5,655 nt of DNA from Treponema sp. (GCA_031263435.1 JAISFT010000248.1:1-5655), one strand, 5' to 3'. Positions 1-5,625 are shown, counted from the first letter of the stretch. Notes: generated by a model from the sequence alone, not told the origin. Program-made: numbers and translations.

Positions 1-803
1 ATCTGGGGCACGATAAGGCAGACAAAGCCGATATTGCCCCCCACCGCCGCGGCCGCGCCGCTGAGGATCACCACGCAGAGCAGCCCCCCGAAGCGCACCC
101 GGTTCGGCTTTTCCCCCAGGCCCACCGCCGCGTCGTCCCCCAGGCTGAGGATGGTGATCCGGGGGGAAAGGATCAGGGCGAAGGCCAGCGCCAAAGCCGC
201 GATCAACAGTACCCGGACCATGCCCCAGGTGGCGCCTCCCAGCCCGCCGGCCATCCAAAAGGCAAGGTTTTTGCTGTTGTTGGTCAAAAGGGCGATCATG
301 GCCGCCAGGGAAGAAAAGAGCATCCCCAGGGCCGTACCCGCCAGCAGCAGCCGGGTGATGTCCAGCCCTGCCCGCTTGGAGCTGAGCAGGAACACCAGGG
401 CGGCGCTGATGGAGGCCCCGGCAAAGGCGAAAAACACCCGCCCCGGCAGCCCCGGAACCTCCCGGCTGGTCATATAGATCGCCATGGCCAGCACAGCCCC
501 CTGGTTCACCCCCATAATGGAGGGGGAAGCGATGGGGTTCCGGGTGATACCCTGGAGTATGGCCCCGCCCGCGGCGAGGAAACCACCGACGAGGAGGGCA
601 CAGAGCGCCCGGGGCAACCGGGAATCCCAGATGATAAGCTGGGCCGTGCCGGTTTTTACCCTGCTGAAGACGCCTTCTATAATATCCGCGAGGCCGATGT
701 TCTTGGCTCCCAGGGAGACCGAGAGGACCAGCCCCATGAGGATCAGGCCAAACTCCGCGGCGAAAATCAGGACTATCCGCCGCCGGCCCGCCTGTCCGCT
801 CAT
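1..803 (-). CDS. FecCD/BtuC-family iron-siderophore ABC transporter permease (C-terminus cut by window edge)
   Basis: Inner-membrane permease subunit of a type II ABC importer that moves ferric siderophore, heme or cobalamin-like substrates from the binding protein into the cytoplasm. The reading frame is open from the ATG at 803 to the left edge, giving 267 residues. The family is usually about 330-350, so roughly the last 65-80 are outside. Family hallmarks seen: a first hydrophobic helix at about residues 10-32; SRLPRALCALLVGG at 61-74; the conserved LQGITRNPIASPSIMGV block at 83-99 with GA at 102-103; the cytoplasmic coupling segment LGDDAAVGLG at 221-230; and GGNIGFVCLIVPQ at 255-267. 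Several further hydrophobic stretches fit a roughly ten-helix protein. It follows the binding-protein gene by 10 bases, so they are co-transcribed. An in-frame GTG at 812 is an alternative start; neither start has a clear Shine-Dalgarno sequence, which suggests translational coupling. Substrate cannot be read from the sequence. Confidence 0.93.
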   Translation of the reverse strand, partial: MSGQAGRRRIVLIFAAEFGLILMGLVLSVSLGAKNIGLADIIEGVFSRVKTGTAQLIIWDSRLPRALCALLVGGFLAAGGAILQGITRNPIASPSIMGVNQGAVLAMAIYMTSREVPGLPGRVFFAFAGASISAALVFLLSSKRAGLDITRLLLAGTALGMLFSSLAAMIALLTNNSKNLAFWMAGGLGGATWGMVRVLLIAALALAFALILSPRITILSLGDDAAVGLGEKPNRVRFGGLLCVVILSGAAAAVGGNIGFVCLIVPQ

Positions 804-813
804 TCCCGCCACG

Positions 814-1779
814 TTACCGGATCAGCAGGGCTTCCAGCTCGTCCAGGAGCATTTTTTTCCCATAAACGCTGTACGCCTGGTTGAAGTAGGGCGACTGGGG
901 CAGCCAGATAACCCGCCCGGCCTTGACGCTCTCCATGCTGTTCCACACGGAACTGGCTTCCAGGGCCGCCTTGTCGTCCGCCGAGGCCAGAACCACCATA
1001 TAATCCGCGTTGACGCCGGTAAGCCCCTCCAGGCTCGCGGTGGGCAGGGTGATGCTGTTCTGTTCCGGCAGATCCCGGGGTATCCCCAGGCCCATATCGT
1101 TGTAGAACATATCCCCATAGGCCGCGCCGGTAAACAGGTAATAGGAGTTCCCCGCGGTGAGGAAGGCGAAATAGGTCGCCTCCGGCCCGTTAGCGGCCTT
1201 AACCGCAACCCCCGCCTCCCGGGCCCGCGCCTCGTAGTCGGCGATATAGGACTCCACCGCCGCTCCGGCGTCAAAGAGTCCCCCCACCATCCGCAGATCC
1301 CCCCGCCAGTCGTTCACCGTGGGTTCAATAACGATGGTAGTGGCAATGGCCGCAAGCTGTTCGTAGGCCTTCTCCTGCCGGGGGTTGATGATGATGAGAT
1401 CCGGCTCCACGGCGAGGACCGCCTCCACATTCACCGTATCCGCCATGGGATAGCCGATGATCACCGCCCCGGCCAGCAATTCTTCCAGGTAGGAGGGGAA
1501 CCGGGTGTAGTCATAGGCGTCGGAATCAGAGGTAGCCACGGGCTTCCGTCCGATGATACAGAGCATATCGCTTATCCCTGAGGCGTCCGCGATACGCCGG
1601 GGGTTTGCCGGGATGCTGACCGCCCCCCGCAGGGTACTGACCGTCCGGGTTTCAGCGCCGGCGGACGCTTCCACCGGCTGGGCCGTCTGCCCCGATGAGG
1701 ATGACGAGCGGTTGCAGCTTCCTAGCGCGAAGGGCAGCAAGGTAAGGCAGAAACCAAGGATGATAACGGAAAATTTCAT
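814..1779 (-). CDS. Iron-siderophore-type ABC transporter substrate-binding lipoprotein
   Basis: Extracytoplasmic class III (Peripla_BP_2; BtuF/FepB-like) solute-binding protein that captures the ligand and delivers it to the downstream permease. The 321 residues begin with MKFS and a hydrophobic segment at 4-20, ending in a lipobox LGSC with Cys22 as the lipidation site. A Ser-rich linker follows (25-29). The binding domain starts near NPRRIA (59-64). The first lobe contains YPMADTVNVEAVLAVEPDLIIINP (110-133), the usual family segment before the long backbone helix. The second lobe runs from about 200 to VWNSMESVKAGRVIWLP (278-294), also a typical family ending. Length is normal. The start is supported by GGAG seven bases upstream of the ATG. 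It is the first gene of a minus-strand operon with the permease. Ferric-siderophore, heme and cobalamin are all possible ligands; the iron assignment is inference from the family. Confidence 0.92.
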   Translation of the reverse strand: MKFSVIILGFCLTLLPFALGSCNRSSSSSGQTAQPVEASAGAETRTVSTLRGAVSIPANPRRIADASGISDMLCIIGRKPVATSDSDAYDYTRFPSYLEELLAGAVIIGYPMADTVNVEAVLAVEPDLIIINPRQEKAYEQLAAIATTIVIEPTVNDWRGDLRMVGGLFDAGAAVESYIADYEARAREAGVAVKAANGPEATYFAFLTAGNSYYLFTGAAYGDMFYNDMGLGIPRDLPEQNSITLPTASLEGLTGVNADYMVVLASADDKAALEASSVWNSMESVKAGRVIWLPQSPYFNQAYSVYGKKMLLDELEALLIR

Positions 1780-1826
1780 TGTTTCACTCCAAAATAAGGG
1801 ATGTGTTATAAAAATCTAACTAACCC

Positions 1827-1855
1827 ACTTTACCGGAGCGGCCGGATCCTGTCAA
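1827..1855 (-). promoter_or_regulatory. Probable sigma-70 promoter of the ABC transporter operon
   Basis: On the minus strand a perfect -35 box TTGACA (1855-1850) is followed by 17 bases and TAAAGT (1832-1827), which matches TATAAT at four of six positions. Transcription would start near 1820, leaving a leader of about 40 bases before the binding-protein ATG. It lies downstream of the tRNA terminator, so the transporter would have its own promoter. A more AT-rich TATAAC lies further downstream but has no -35 box at a usable distance. Confidence 0.55.
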
Positions 1856-1894
1856 TACAGAAATAAGCTTGCCCAAACAAATTTTCACGAGAAC

Positions 1895-1919
1895 AAAAAA
1901 ACCGCCAAAGGCGGTTTTT
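1895..1919 (-). terminator. Intrinsic terminator of the tRNA-Asp gene
   Basis: Read on the minus strand, a hairpin CCGCC-TTT-GGCGG (1914-1902) is followed by a run of seven T (1901-1895). The A/T runs flanking the GC core can extend the stem by five pairs. It lies three bases past the tRNA 3' end, as expected for a stand-alone tRNA unit. The symmetry means it could also stop plus-strand transcription. Confidence 0.88.
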
Positions 1920-1921
1920 AA

Positions 1922-1996
1922 CGGGAGCGACGGGGCTTGAACCCGCGATTTCCGGCTTGACAGGCCAGCGTGATAAACCAACTTCACTACGCCCCC
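1922..1996 (-). tRNA. tRNA-Asp (anticodon GTC)
   Basis: The minus strand folds as a complete 75-base cloverleaf. The acceptor stem is GGGGGCG with CGCTCCC (one G-T pair). The D stem is GTGA/TCAC with GG in the loop. The anticodon stem is CTGGC/GCCGG around the loop CTGTCAA, giving anticodon GTC. The variable loop has five bases. The T stem is GCGGG/CCCGT with loop TTCAAGC. The discriminator base is G, as expected for tRNA-Asp. The CCA end is not encoded: GTT follows the acceptor stem, so CCA must be added by nucleotidyltransferase. It is flanked by its own promoter and terminator. Confidence 0.96.
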
Positions 1997-2006
1997 AGAT
2001 TTCATT

Positions 2007-2035
2007 AATATAACAGAAATAAAAAAAACTGTCAA
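2007..2035 (-). promoter_or_regulatory. Sigma-70 promoter of tRNA-Asp
   Basis: The minus strand shows TTGACA (2035-2030), a 17-base T-rich spacer and TATATT (2012-2007), which matches the -10 consensus at five of six positions. The predicted start is near 2000, only a few bases before the mature tRNA 5' end at 1996. No upstream gene on this strand needs it, so it is assigned to the tRNA. Confidence 0.85.
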
Positions 2036-2092
2036 TCACTTATGAACGCGAAGTCCGTAATTCTCGCAAAAGGAACACGGCCAACGGCCGAC

Positions 2093-2121
2093 TTGATCTT
2101 TAGACAAACATATCCTACAAT
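2093..2121 (+). promoter_or_regulatory. Probable promoter of the cystathionine gamma-synthase/lyase family gene
   Basis: TTGATC (2093-2098), a 17-base spacer and TACAAT (2116-2121) form a good sigma-70-like promoter. Transcription would start near 2128, leaving a very short leader of about 13 bases with the AGGA ribosome binding site almost at the RNA 5' end. Its position downstream of the possible ATG at 2042 supports the ATG at 2141 as the real start. A five-pair hairpin CGGCC-AAC-GGCCG (2078-2090) lies just upstream. Confidence 0.65.
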
Positions 2122-2131
2122 TTACATAGGA
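2113..2131 (+). promoter_or_regulatory. Candidate repressor operator overlapping the -10 box
   Basis: TCCTA (2113-2117), nine bases, then TAGGA (2127-2131) is a perfect split inverted repeat. Further symmetric pairs at 2110/2134 and 2111/2133 extend it. It covers the -10 element and predicted start site, where a dimeric regulator would block RNA polymerase. The two Rrf2 regulators encoded downstream are dimeric DNA-binding proteins and the natural candidates. That assignment is inference; the site was not matched to a database motif. Confidence 0.4.
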
Positions 2132-2140
2132 AATTTTTTT

Positions 2141-3319
2141 ATGGAAGATACCCACTGTGATAAAACTTATGCTTTCGCTACCCGCTCCGTACATGGAGCC
2201 ACGTTGTTCGAGCCTTACACCGGCGCGGTGAGTACCCCGATTTATCAAAGTTCCACGTTCAGACACCCCGGCCTCTACGAAAGTACGGGGTTCGATTATT
2301 CCCGGGGGATAAACCCCACCAGGACTGAATTGGAGAAAACCCTCGCCCTTCTGGAAAACGGGAAGCATGGGCTGGCTTTTGCCACCGGGATGGGGGCTAT
2401 ATCCACGGTGATCAAGTTTTTCCGCCCCGGAGATCATCTGGTAGTCTCGGAGGATCTCTACGGCGGTACCTACCGGCTGTTTAACGAATACTACACCCAT
2501 TATGGTTTCACCTTTTCATGGGTCGATACCAGCGATCCTGCCAAGGTAAAGGCCGCTCTCAGGCCCGAAACCAGGGCCTTGTTCATCGAAACCCCCTCAA
2601 ACCCCATGATGAAGGTGAGCGACATACGGCTCTGCGGGGAAATCATTCACAAAAAAGGGGGGCTCCTCATCGTGGACAACACCTTCCTCTCCCCCTGCTT
2701 TCAGACCCCGCTGGATCTTGGAGCCGATGTCGTGGTTCACAGTGGGACCAAGTACCTGGCCGGCCACAACGATACCCTTTCAGGCTTTATCGTTCACTCA
2801 AAAACGGAGATGGACGAGCCGCTCAGGACCATCCAAAAGAGCGAGGGGGCCTGTCTTGCCCCTTTTGACGCGTGGCTGACGCTCCGGGGGATCAAAACCC
2901 TGGGGGTGAGGATGGAAAAACACGAAAAAAACGCCCTCAAGATCGCCCACTGGCTCAGGGAACAGCCGGAAGTAGAGGCGGTCTTCTATCCGGGCTTTGA
3001 GGATCACCCCCAGCATGCCCTGAGTTTGAAGCAGACGCGGGGATTCGGCGGGATGATTTCGTTTTACCTTAAAGACGCCGCCCTGGCGCCGCCGCTGCTC
3101 AAAAATGTCTCCCTCATCCTTTTTGCCGAAAGTCTGGGCGGGGTGGAATCCCTCATCACCTATCCTTTGGTACAGACCCATGGGGCCATACCGGAGGCAA
3201 TGCGCCTCGCCGCGGGGATAAACGACCGGCTCATACGACTTTCGGTCGGAATAGAAGAGGCGGATGATATTATTGAAGATCTAAAACAAGCGTTTCGTAA
3301 AACGGAGATGAAATTATGA
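2141..3319 (+). CDS. PLP-dependent trans-sulfuration enzyme, cystathionine gamma-synthase/gamma-lyase family
   Basis: Cytoplasmic Cys/Met-metabolism PLP enzyme of 392 residues, the normal family length. It probably makes or splits cystathionine or a related thioether. Landmarks: YSRGINPTR (53-61), where Tyr53 and Arg55 contact PLP phosphate from the neighbouring subunit; YGGTYR (107-112) with the ring-stacking Tyr107; VDNTF (178-182) with Asp179 holding the PLP nitrogen; SGTKYLAGHND (201-211) with Schiff-base Lys204; ESLGGVESL (330-338); and RLSVGIE (366-372) with the substrate-carboxylate Arg366. All key residues are present, so it should be active. Gly109 stands where methionine gamma-lyase has its hallmark Cys, which argues against that activity. 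Synthase and lyase cannot be separated reliably by eye. The ATG at 2141 is preferred over the in-frame ATG at 2042 because it has AGGA upstream, a promoter lies between them, and the extra 33 residues resemble no family N-terminus. Two Rrf2 regulators and an aminotransferase follow. Confidence 0.9.
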   Translation: MEDTHCDKTYAFATRSVHGATLFEPYTGAVSTPIYQSSTFRHPGLYESTGFDYSRGINPTRTELEKTLALLENGKHGLAFATGMGAISTVIKFFRPGDHLVVSEDLYGGTYRLFNEYYTHYGFTFSWVDTSDPAKVKAALRPETRALFIETPSNPMMKVSDIRLCGEIIHKKGGLLIVDNTFLSPCFQTPLDLGADVVVHSGTKYLAGHNDTLSGFIVHSKTEMDEPLRTIQKSEGACLAPFDAWLTLRGIKTLGVRMEKHEKNALKIAHWLREQPEVEAVFYPGFEDHPQHALSLKQTRGFGGMISFYLKDAALAPPLLKNVSLILFAESLGGVESLITYPLVQTHGAIPEAMRLAAGINDRLIRLSVGIEEADDIIEDLKQAFRKTEMKL

Positions 3320-3331
3320 TAACCCTAAAGC

Positions 3332-3353
3332 CGTGCGGCCGCAAAGCCGCGCG
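3332..3353 (+). other. GC-rich hairpin between the PLP enzyme gene and the first Rrf2 gene
   Basis: CGTGCGGC (3332-3339) pairs with GCCGCGCG (3346-3353) across the six-base loop CGCAAA, with one G-T pair. It starts 13 bases after the stop codon of the PLP enzyme. The tail TTATAAT is not a real T-run, so it is at best a weak terminator or 3'-end stabiliser. It also contains a perfect ten-base palindrome TGCGGCCGCA (3334-3343) just upstream of a TATAAT, so it could be an operator. Confidence 0.45.
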
Positions 3354-3354
3354 T

Positions 3355-3360
3355 TATAAT
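3355..3360 (+). promoter_or_regulatory. Possible -10 box of an internal promoter for the Rrf2 pair
   Basis: A perfect TATAAT lies 20 bases before the first Rrf2 start codon, right after the GC-rich hairpin. The -35 position (about 3332-3337) reads CGTGCG, which is far from consensus. If it is a promoter, it would need an activator or would be weak, as is common for autoregulated Rrf2 genes. The alternative is read-through from the upstream gene. Confidence 0.35.
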
Positions 3361-3380
3361 CGAACAGGCAGTGAAACCAA

Positions 3381-3812
3381 ATGAGAATTTCCACCAAAGG
3401 GCGGTATTCCCTGGAAGCGCTGCTCTATATGGCCCTGCTTCCCGAAGGAGAATATTCAAGCACCCGGGCCATCGCCGAAGCAACCGGCATTTCCGACGGC
3501 TATCTGGAACAAATTTTCATTCCCTTGAGAAAGGCGGGAATAGTCCAGGGAATACGGGGGCCCCAGGGGGGCTATCTGCCCGGACGGAACTTATCCGATA
3601 TCAAGGTCGGCGATATCCTGCGTACCGCGGAAGGCTCCCTGGAACTGGTGGCCTGTATCAATTCGGAAATATGCCCCAAGGAAACCGGCTGCCTCAGTAA
3701 ACATACCTGGAGCGAGCTCTACCGGGAAATATCGGCATGTATAGATTCCATCTCCCTTGCGGATCTGGCGGAGGCTTACCGCGCCATGGATAAACTGGAG
3801 TACACGATATGA
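3381..3812 (+). CDS. Rrf2-family transcriptional regulator with IscR-type Fe-S cluster cysteines
   Basis: Dimeric winged-helix regulator of 143 residues, a typical Rrf2 length. The N-terminal MRISTKGRYSLEAL segment (1-14), the helix-turn-helix (STRAIAEATGISDGYLEQI, about 27-45) and the wing (GIRGPQGGYLPGR, 57-69) are all standard. Cys92, Cys98 and Cys104 reproduce the C-X5-C-X5-C pattern of IscR, at the same numbering as the E. coli protein, so a 2Fe-2S cluster is likely. The fourth ligand in E. coli IscR is His107; here residue 107 is Lys and the His is at 108. The gene probably senses Fe-S, redox or NO status and controls neighbouring sulfur metabolism; that role is inferred from family and context. 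The ribosome site is weak (AGG 12 bases before ATG). Its stop overlaps the start of the next gene as ATGA. It could be IscR-, NsrR- or RsrR-like; exact subtype is open. Confidence 0.9.
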   Translation: MRISTKGRYSLEALLYMALLPEGEYSSTRAIAEATGISDGYLEQIFIPLRKAGIVQGIRGPQGGYLPGRNLSDIKVGDILRTAEGSLELVACINSEICPKETGCLSKHTWSELYREISACIDSISLADLAEAYRAMDKLEYTI

Positions 3813-4243
3813 AGATATCAACCCGGGGCCGTTACGGCATACGTCTCCTCATCGATCTAGCCGAAAATATTAAGGAATCTCACGTCTCCCTGGCGAGCAT
3901 AGCGGAACGTCAGGATATCTCGGTGCGATACCTGGAACAGGTGGTGATCATCCTGCGCCGGGCCGGTTTCATCCGGTCGGTGAAAGGCGCTTCGGGGGGG
4001 TACTCCCTGGCCCGCCTGCCCCAGGACATCATCATCGGGGACGTCCTGCGGGTTCTGGAAGGAGACATGCTGGTGGTAGACCCCCCCCGGCCCGGGGAGC
4101 CTGAGACGAAGTACCAGCGCTGTATACGCCTCACCGTTTACGATCGTCTAAACGAGCGTATCACCGGCGTTATAGACCGAAAGACACTTGCATCCGTTCT
4201 CGGAACCGTCGATCCCGATGGATCCTATATGTATTTTATTTGA
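3809..4243 (+). CDS. Second Rrf2-family transcriptional regulator, lacking the Fe-S cysteines
   Basis: Rrf2 winged-helix protein of 144 residues, clearly related to its upstream neighbour. It starts MKISTRGRYGIRLL and has the helix-turn-helix at about 27-45 (SLASIAERQDISVRYLEQV) and the wing SVKGASGGYSLAR (57-69). In the region where the first regulator has its cluster, it carries a Pro-rich segment (91-98, DPPRPGEP) and only one Cys in the whole protein, Cys105. It therefore probably binds no cluster and resembles CymR-type regulators, which respond to cysteine status through a partner protein; that is a family analogy, not proof. It overlaps the first Rrf2 gene by four bases (ATGA), with GGAG eight bases before the ATG, so the two are translationally coupled and may form heterodimers or act in series. 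The C-terminus ends in DPDGSYMYFI. Confidence 0.9.
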   Translation: MKISTRGRYGIRLLIDLAENIKESHVSLASIAERQDISVRYLEQVVIILRRAGFIRSVKGASGGYSLARLPQDIIIGDVLRVLEGDMLVVDPPRPGEPETKYQRCIRLTVYDRLNERITGVIDRKTLASVLGTVDPDGSYMYFI

Positions 4244-4275
4244 GATGCCGAAAACCTGACCGTAGTGGAGCCCCC

Positions 4276-5439
4276 ATGCAGCCCTTAAGCGAGCGAACCC
4301 GGAATTTCACCGACTCAGTCATACGCCGTATGACCCGAATCTCCCTCAAGTACAACGCGGTCAACCTCTCCCAGGGATTCCCCGATTTCGATCCTCCAAT
4401 GGCGATACGGCAGCGTCTGGCGGAACTGGCCGCGGACGGGCCCCACCAGTATGCCATTACCTGGGGCGCCCCCAACTTTCGGGAGGCCCTGGCGGAAAAG
4501 CAGTCCCGTTACATGGGCCGCCCTATCGATGCCGAGCGGGAGATTGTGGTCACCTGCGGCAGTACCGAAGCGATGATGGCCGCCATGATGACCGTGGTAA
4601 ACCCCGGCGACAAGGTGATCGTCTTCTCCCCTTTCTACGAAAACTACGGCGCGGACGCCATCCTCTCCGGAGCGGAACCCCTGTACGTGCCCCTTGTACC
4701 GCCGGATTTCCGCTTTGATCCGGAAGAATTGGAGAAGGCGTTCAAACAAAAGCCCAAAGCCCTCATCCTCTGTAATCCGTCCAACCCCTGCGGCCGGGTT
4801 TTTACCCGGAACGAGCTGGAAATAATCGCCGGCCTGTCGAAAAAATACGACGCTTACGTGATAACCGACGAGGTTTACGAACACATCGTCTATGAGCCCC
4901 ATGAGCACGTCTATATCTCCTCCCTGCCGGGTATGGCGGAGCGTACCCTGTCGTGCAGCTCCCTTTCCAAGACTTATTCCATCACCGGGTGGCGGCTGGG
5001 CTATATCATCGCCCCGGAGGGGATCATCGAGACGGCCAGGAAGGTCCACGACTTTCTCACCGTGGGCGCCGCCGCGCCCCTTATGGAAGCCGCGATCCCG
5101 GCGCTCAAGTTCGGCCCCGAATACTACGCCGGCCTCCGCCGGGAATACACGGAGCGGCGGGACCTCTTTGTACGGGGACTGGACGCCCTGAGCATCCCCC
5201 ACACCAACCCCGAGGGGGCCTACTACATCATGCTGGACATATCCGAATACGGCCGCGATGACGACCTTGCCTTTTGCGAAGAACTGGCCCGCCGGGTAGG
5301 AGTCGCCGCGGTACCGGGTTCAAGTTTCTTCCGGGAGAAGGTGAATCACCTCATCCGGCTTCATTTCGCCAAAAAGACCGAAACCCTGCTGGACGCGCTG
5401 AACCGTCTGGAAAGCATGAAGCAAAAAATGCGGCAATGA
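4276..5439 (+). CDS. Class I/II PLP-dependent aminotransferase (kynurenine/methionine aminotransferase type)
   Basis: Fold-type I aminotransferase of 387 residues, normal family length, cytoplasmic. NLSQGFPDFDPP (30-41) and GPHQYAITWGAPNFREALA (55-73) are characteristic of the subgroup with kynurenine aminotransferase, cysteine-conjugate beta-lyase and the methionine aminotransferase YbdL. Catalytic landmarks: CNPSNPCGRVF (166-176) with Asn170; TDEVYEHI (197-204) with Asp198 and Tyr201; SSLSKTYSITGWRLGY (228-243) with Schiff-base Lys232 and phosphate-binding Arg240; and Arg361 in LIRLHFA (359-365) for the substrate carboxylate. The ATG at 4276 is preferred because GGAG lies five bases upstream; a TTG at 4240 would add 12 residues without family support. 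It begins 32 bases after the second Rrf2 gene with no terminator between, so it is probably in the same operon. Linkage to a trans-sulfuration enzyme makes methionine, its keto acid or cysteine conjugates plausible substrates, but aromatic amino acids cannot be excluded. Confidence 0.88.
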   Translation: MQPLSERTRNFTDSVIRRMTRISLKYNAVNLSQGFPDFDPPMAIRQRLAELAADGPHQYAITWGAPNFREALAEKQSRYMGRPIDAEREIVVTCGSTEAMMAAMMTVVNPGDKVIVFSPFYENYGADAILSGAEPLYVPLVPPDFRFDPEELEKAFKQKPKALILCNPSNPCGRVFTRNELEIIAGLSKKYDAYVITDEVYEHIVYEPHEHVYISSLPGMAERTLSCSSLSKTYSITGWRLGYIIAPEGIIETARKVHDFLTVGAAAPLMEAAIPALKFGPEYYAGLRREYTERRDLFVRGLDALSIPHTNPEGAYYIMLDISEYGRDDDLAFCEELARRVGVAAVPGSSFFREKVNHLIRLHFAKKTETLLDALNRLESMKQKMRQ

Positions 5440-5460
5440 AGAACCGCCGGTTGCTTCATT
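5435..5460 (+). terminator. Hairpin overlapping the aminotransferase stop codon, possible terminator
   Basis: Bases 5435-5445 (AATGAAGAACC) pair with 5449-5460 (GGTTGCTTCATT) around a three-base loop GCC, with one bulged G at 5453, giving eleven pairs. The stop codon TGA sits inside the left arm. The 3' tail (TCTCC) is a poor T-run, so it may act as an mRNA 3'-end structure instead of an efficient intrinsic terminator. Confidence 0.45.
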
Positions 5461-5541
5461 TCTCCGGGAATTTCAAAAAACCTGAATTTTTATGCGTCCC
5501 CTTGTATTTCATTCGGTGTAGGTGTAAATTTATACTAACCT

Positions 5542-5579
5542 GAGCTTGTTCCAAAACCCGGTTGGTTTTGAACAAGCTC
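5542..5579. repeat. Inverted repeat 1, palindromic intergenic unit
   Basis: GAGCTTGTTCCAAAACC (5542-5558) is the reverse complement of GGTTTTGAACAAGCTC (5564-5579), except for one extra C in the left arm. The loop is CGGTT. No T-run follows, so it is not a classic terminator. The core GTTCCAAAAC recurs in the palindrome at the right edge, marking both as copies of one repeat family. Confidence 0.85.
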
Positions 5580-5581
5580 TT

Positions 5582-5611
5582 GGAAAAACCGGTCAAAAGC
5601 CCGGTTTTTCC
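5582..5611. repeat. Inverted repeat 2, possible bidirectional terminator
   Basis: GGAAAAACCGG (5582-5592) and CCGGTTTTTCC (5601-5611) form a perfect 11-base inverted repeat around the loop TCAAAAGC. The A and T runs are inside the stem, with CC beyond, so terminator function in either direction is possible but unproven. It starts three bases after the preceding palindrome. Confidence 0.75.
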
Positions 5612-5625
5612 ACTAAATTCAAGGA

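Noticed and set aside
34..1581. Two long plus-strand open frames covering the transporter region
   Set aside because: They are antisense to a clear FecCD permease and a clear binding lipoprotein, and their low-complexity Pro/Arg/Ala-rich translations match no recognisable family.
1820..2039. Small minus-strand open frames across the tRNA
   Set aside because: They read through the tRNA-Asp gene and its terminator; the translation is simply the tRNA sequence.
2042..2140. N-terminal extension of the trans-sulfuration enzyme from the ATG at 2042
   Set aside because: It has no ribosome binding site, contains the predicted promoter, and the 33 residues do not look like the family N-terminus.
2141..2300. 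S-box, T-box or other riboswitch for the sulfur gene
   Set aside because: The predicted leader is too short and no conserved riboswitch or T-box sequence is visible upstream of the start codon.
4315..5202. 295-codon minus-strand open frame opposite the aminotransferase
   Set aside because: It is antisense to an enzyme with intact catalytic motifs; long antisense frames are expected in GC-rich codons, and no domain is visible.
5502..5536. Possible promoter TTGTAT-N17-TAAATT, or the nearby TATACT, reading toward the right edge
   Set aside because: Neither pairing gives a good -35 and -10 at proper spacing, and no gene start is seen before the window ends.
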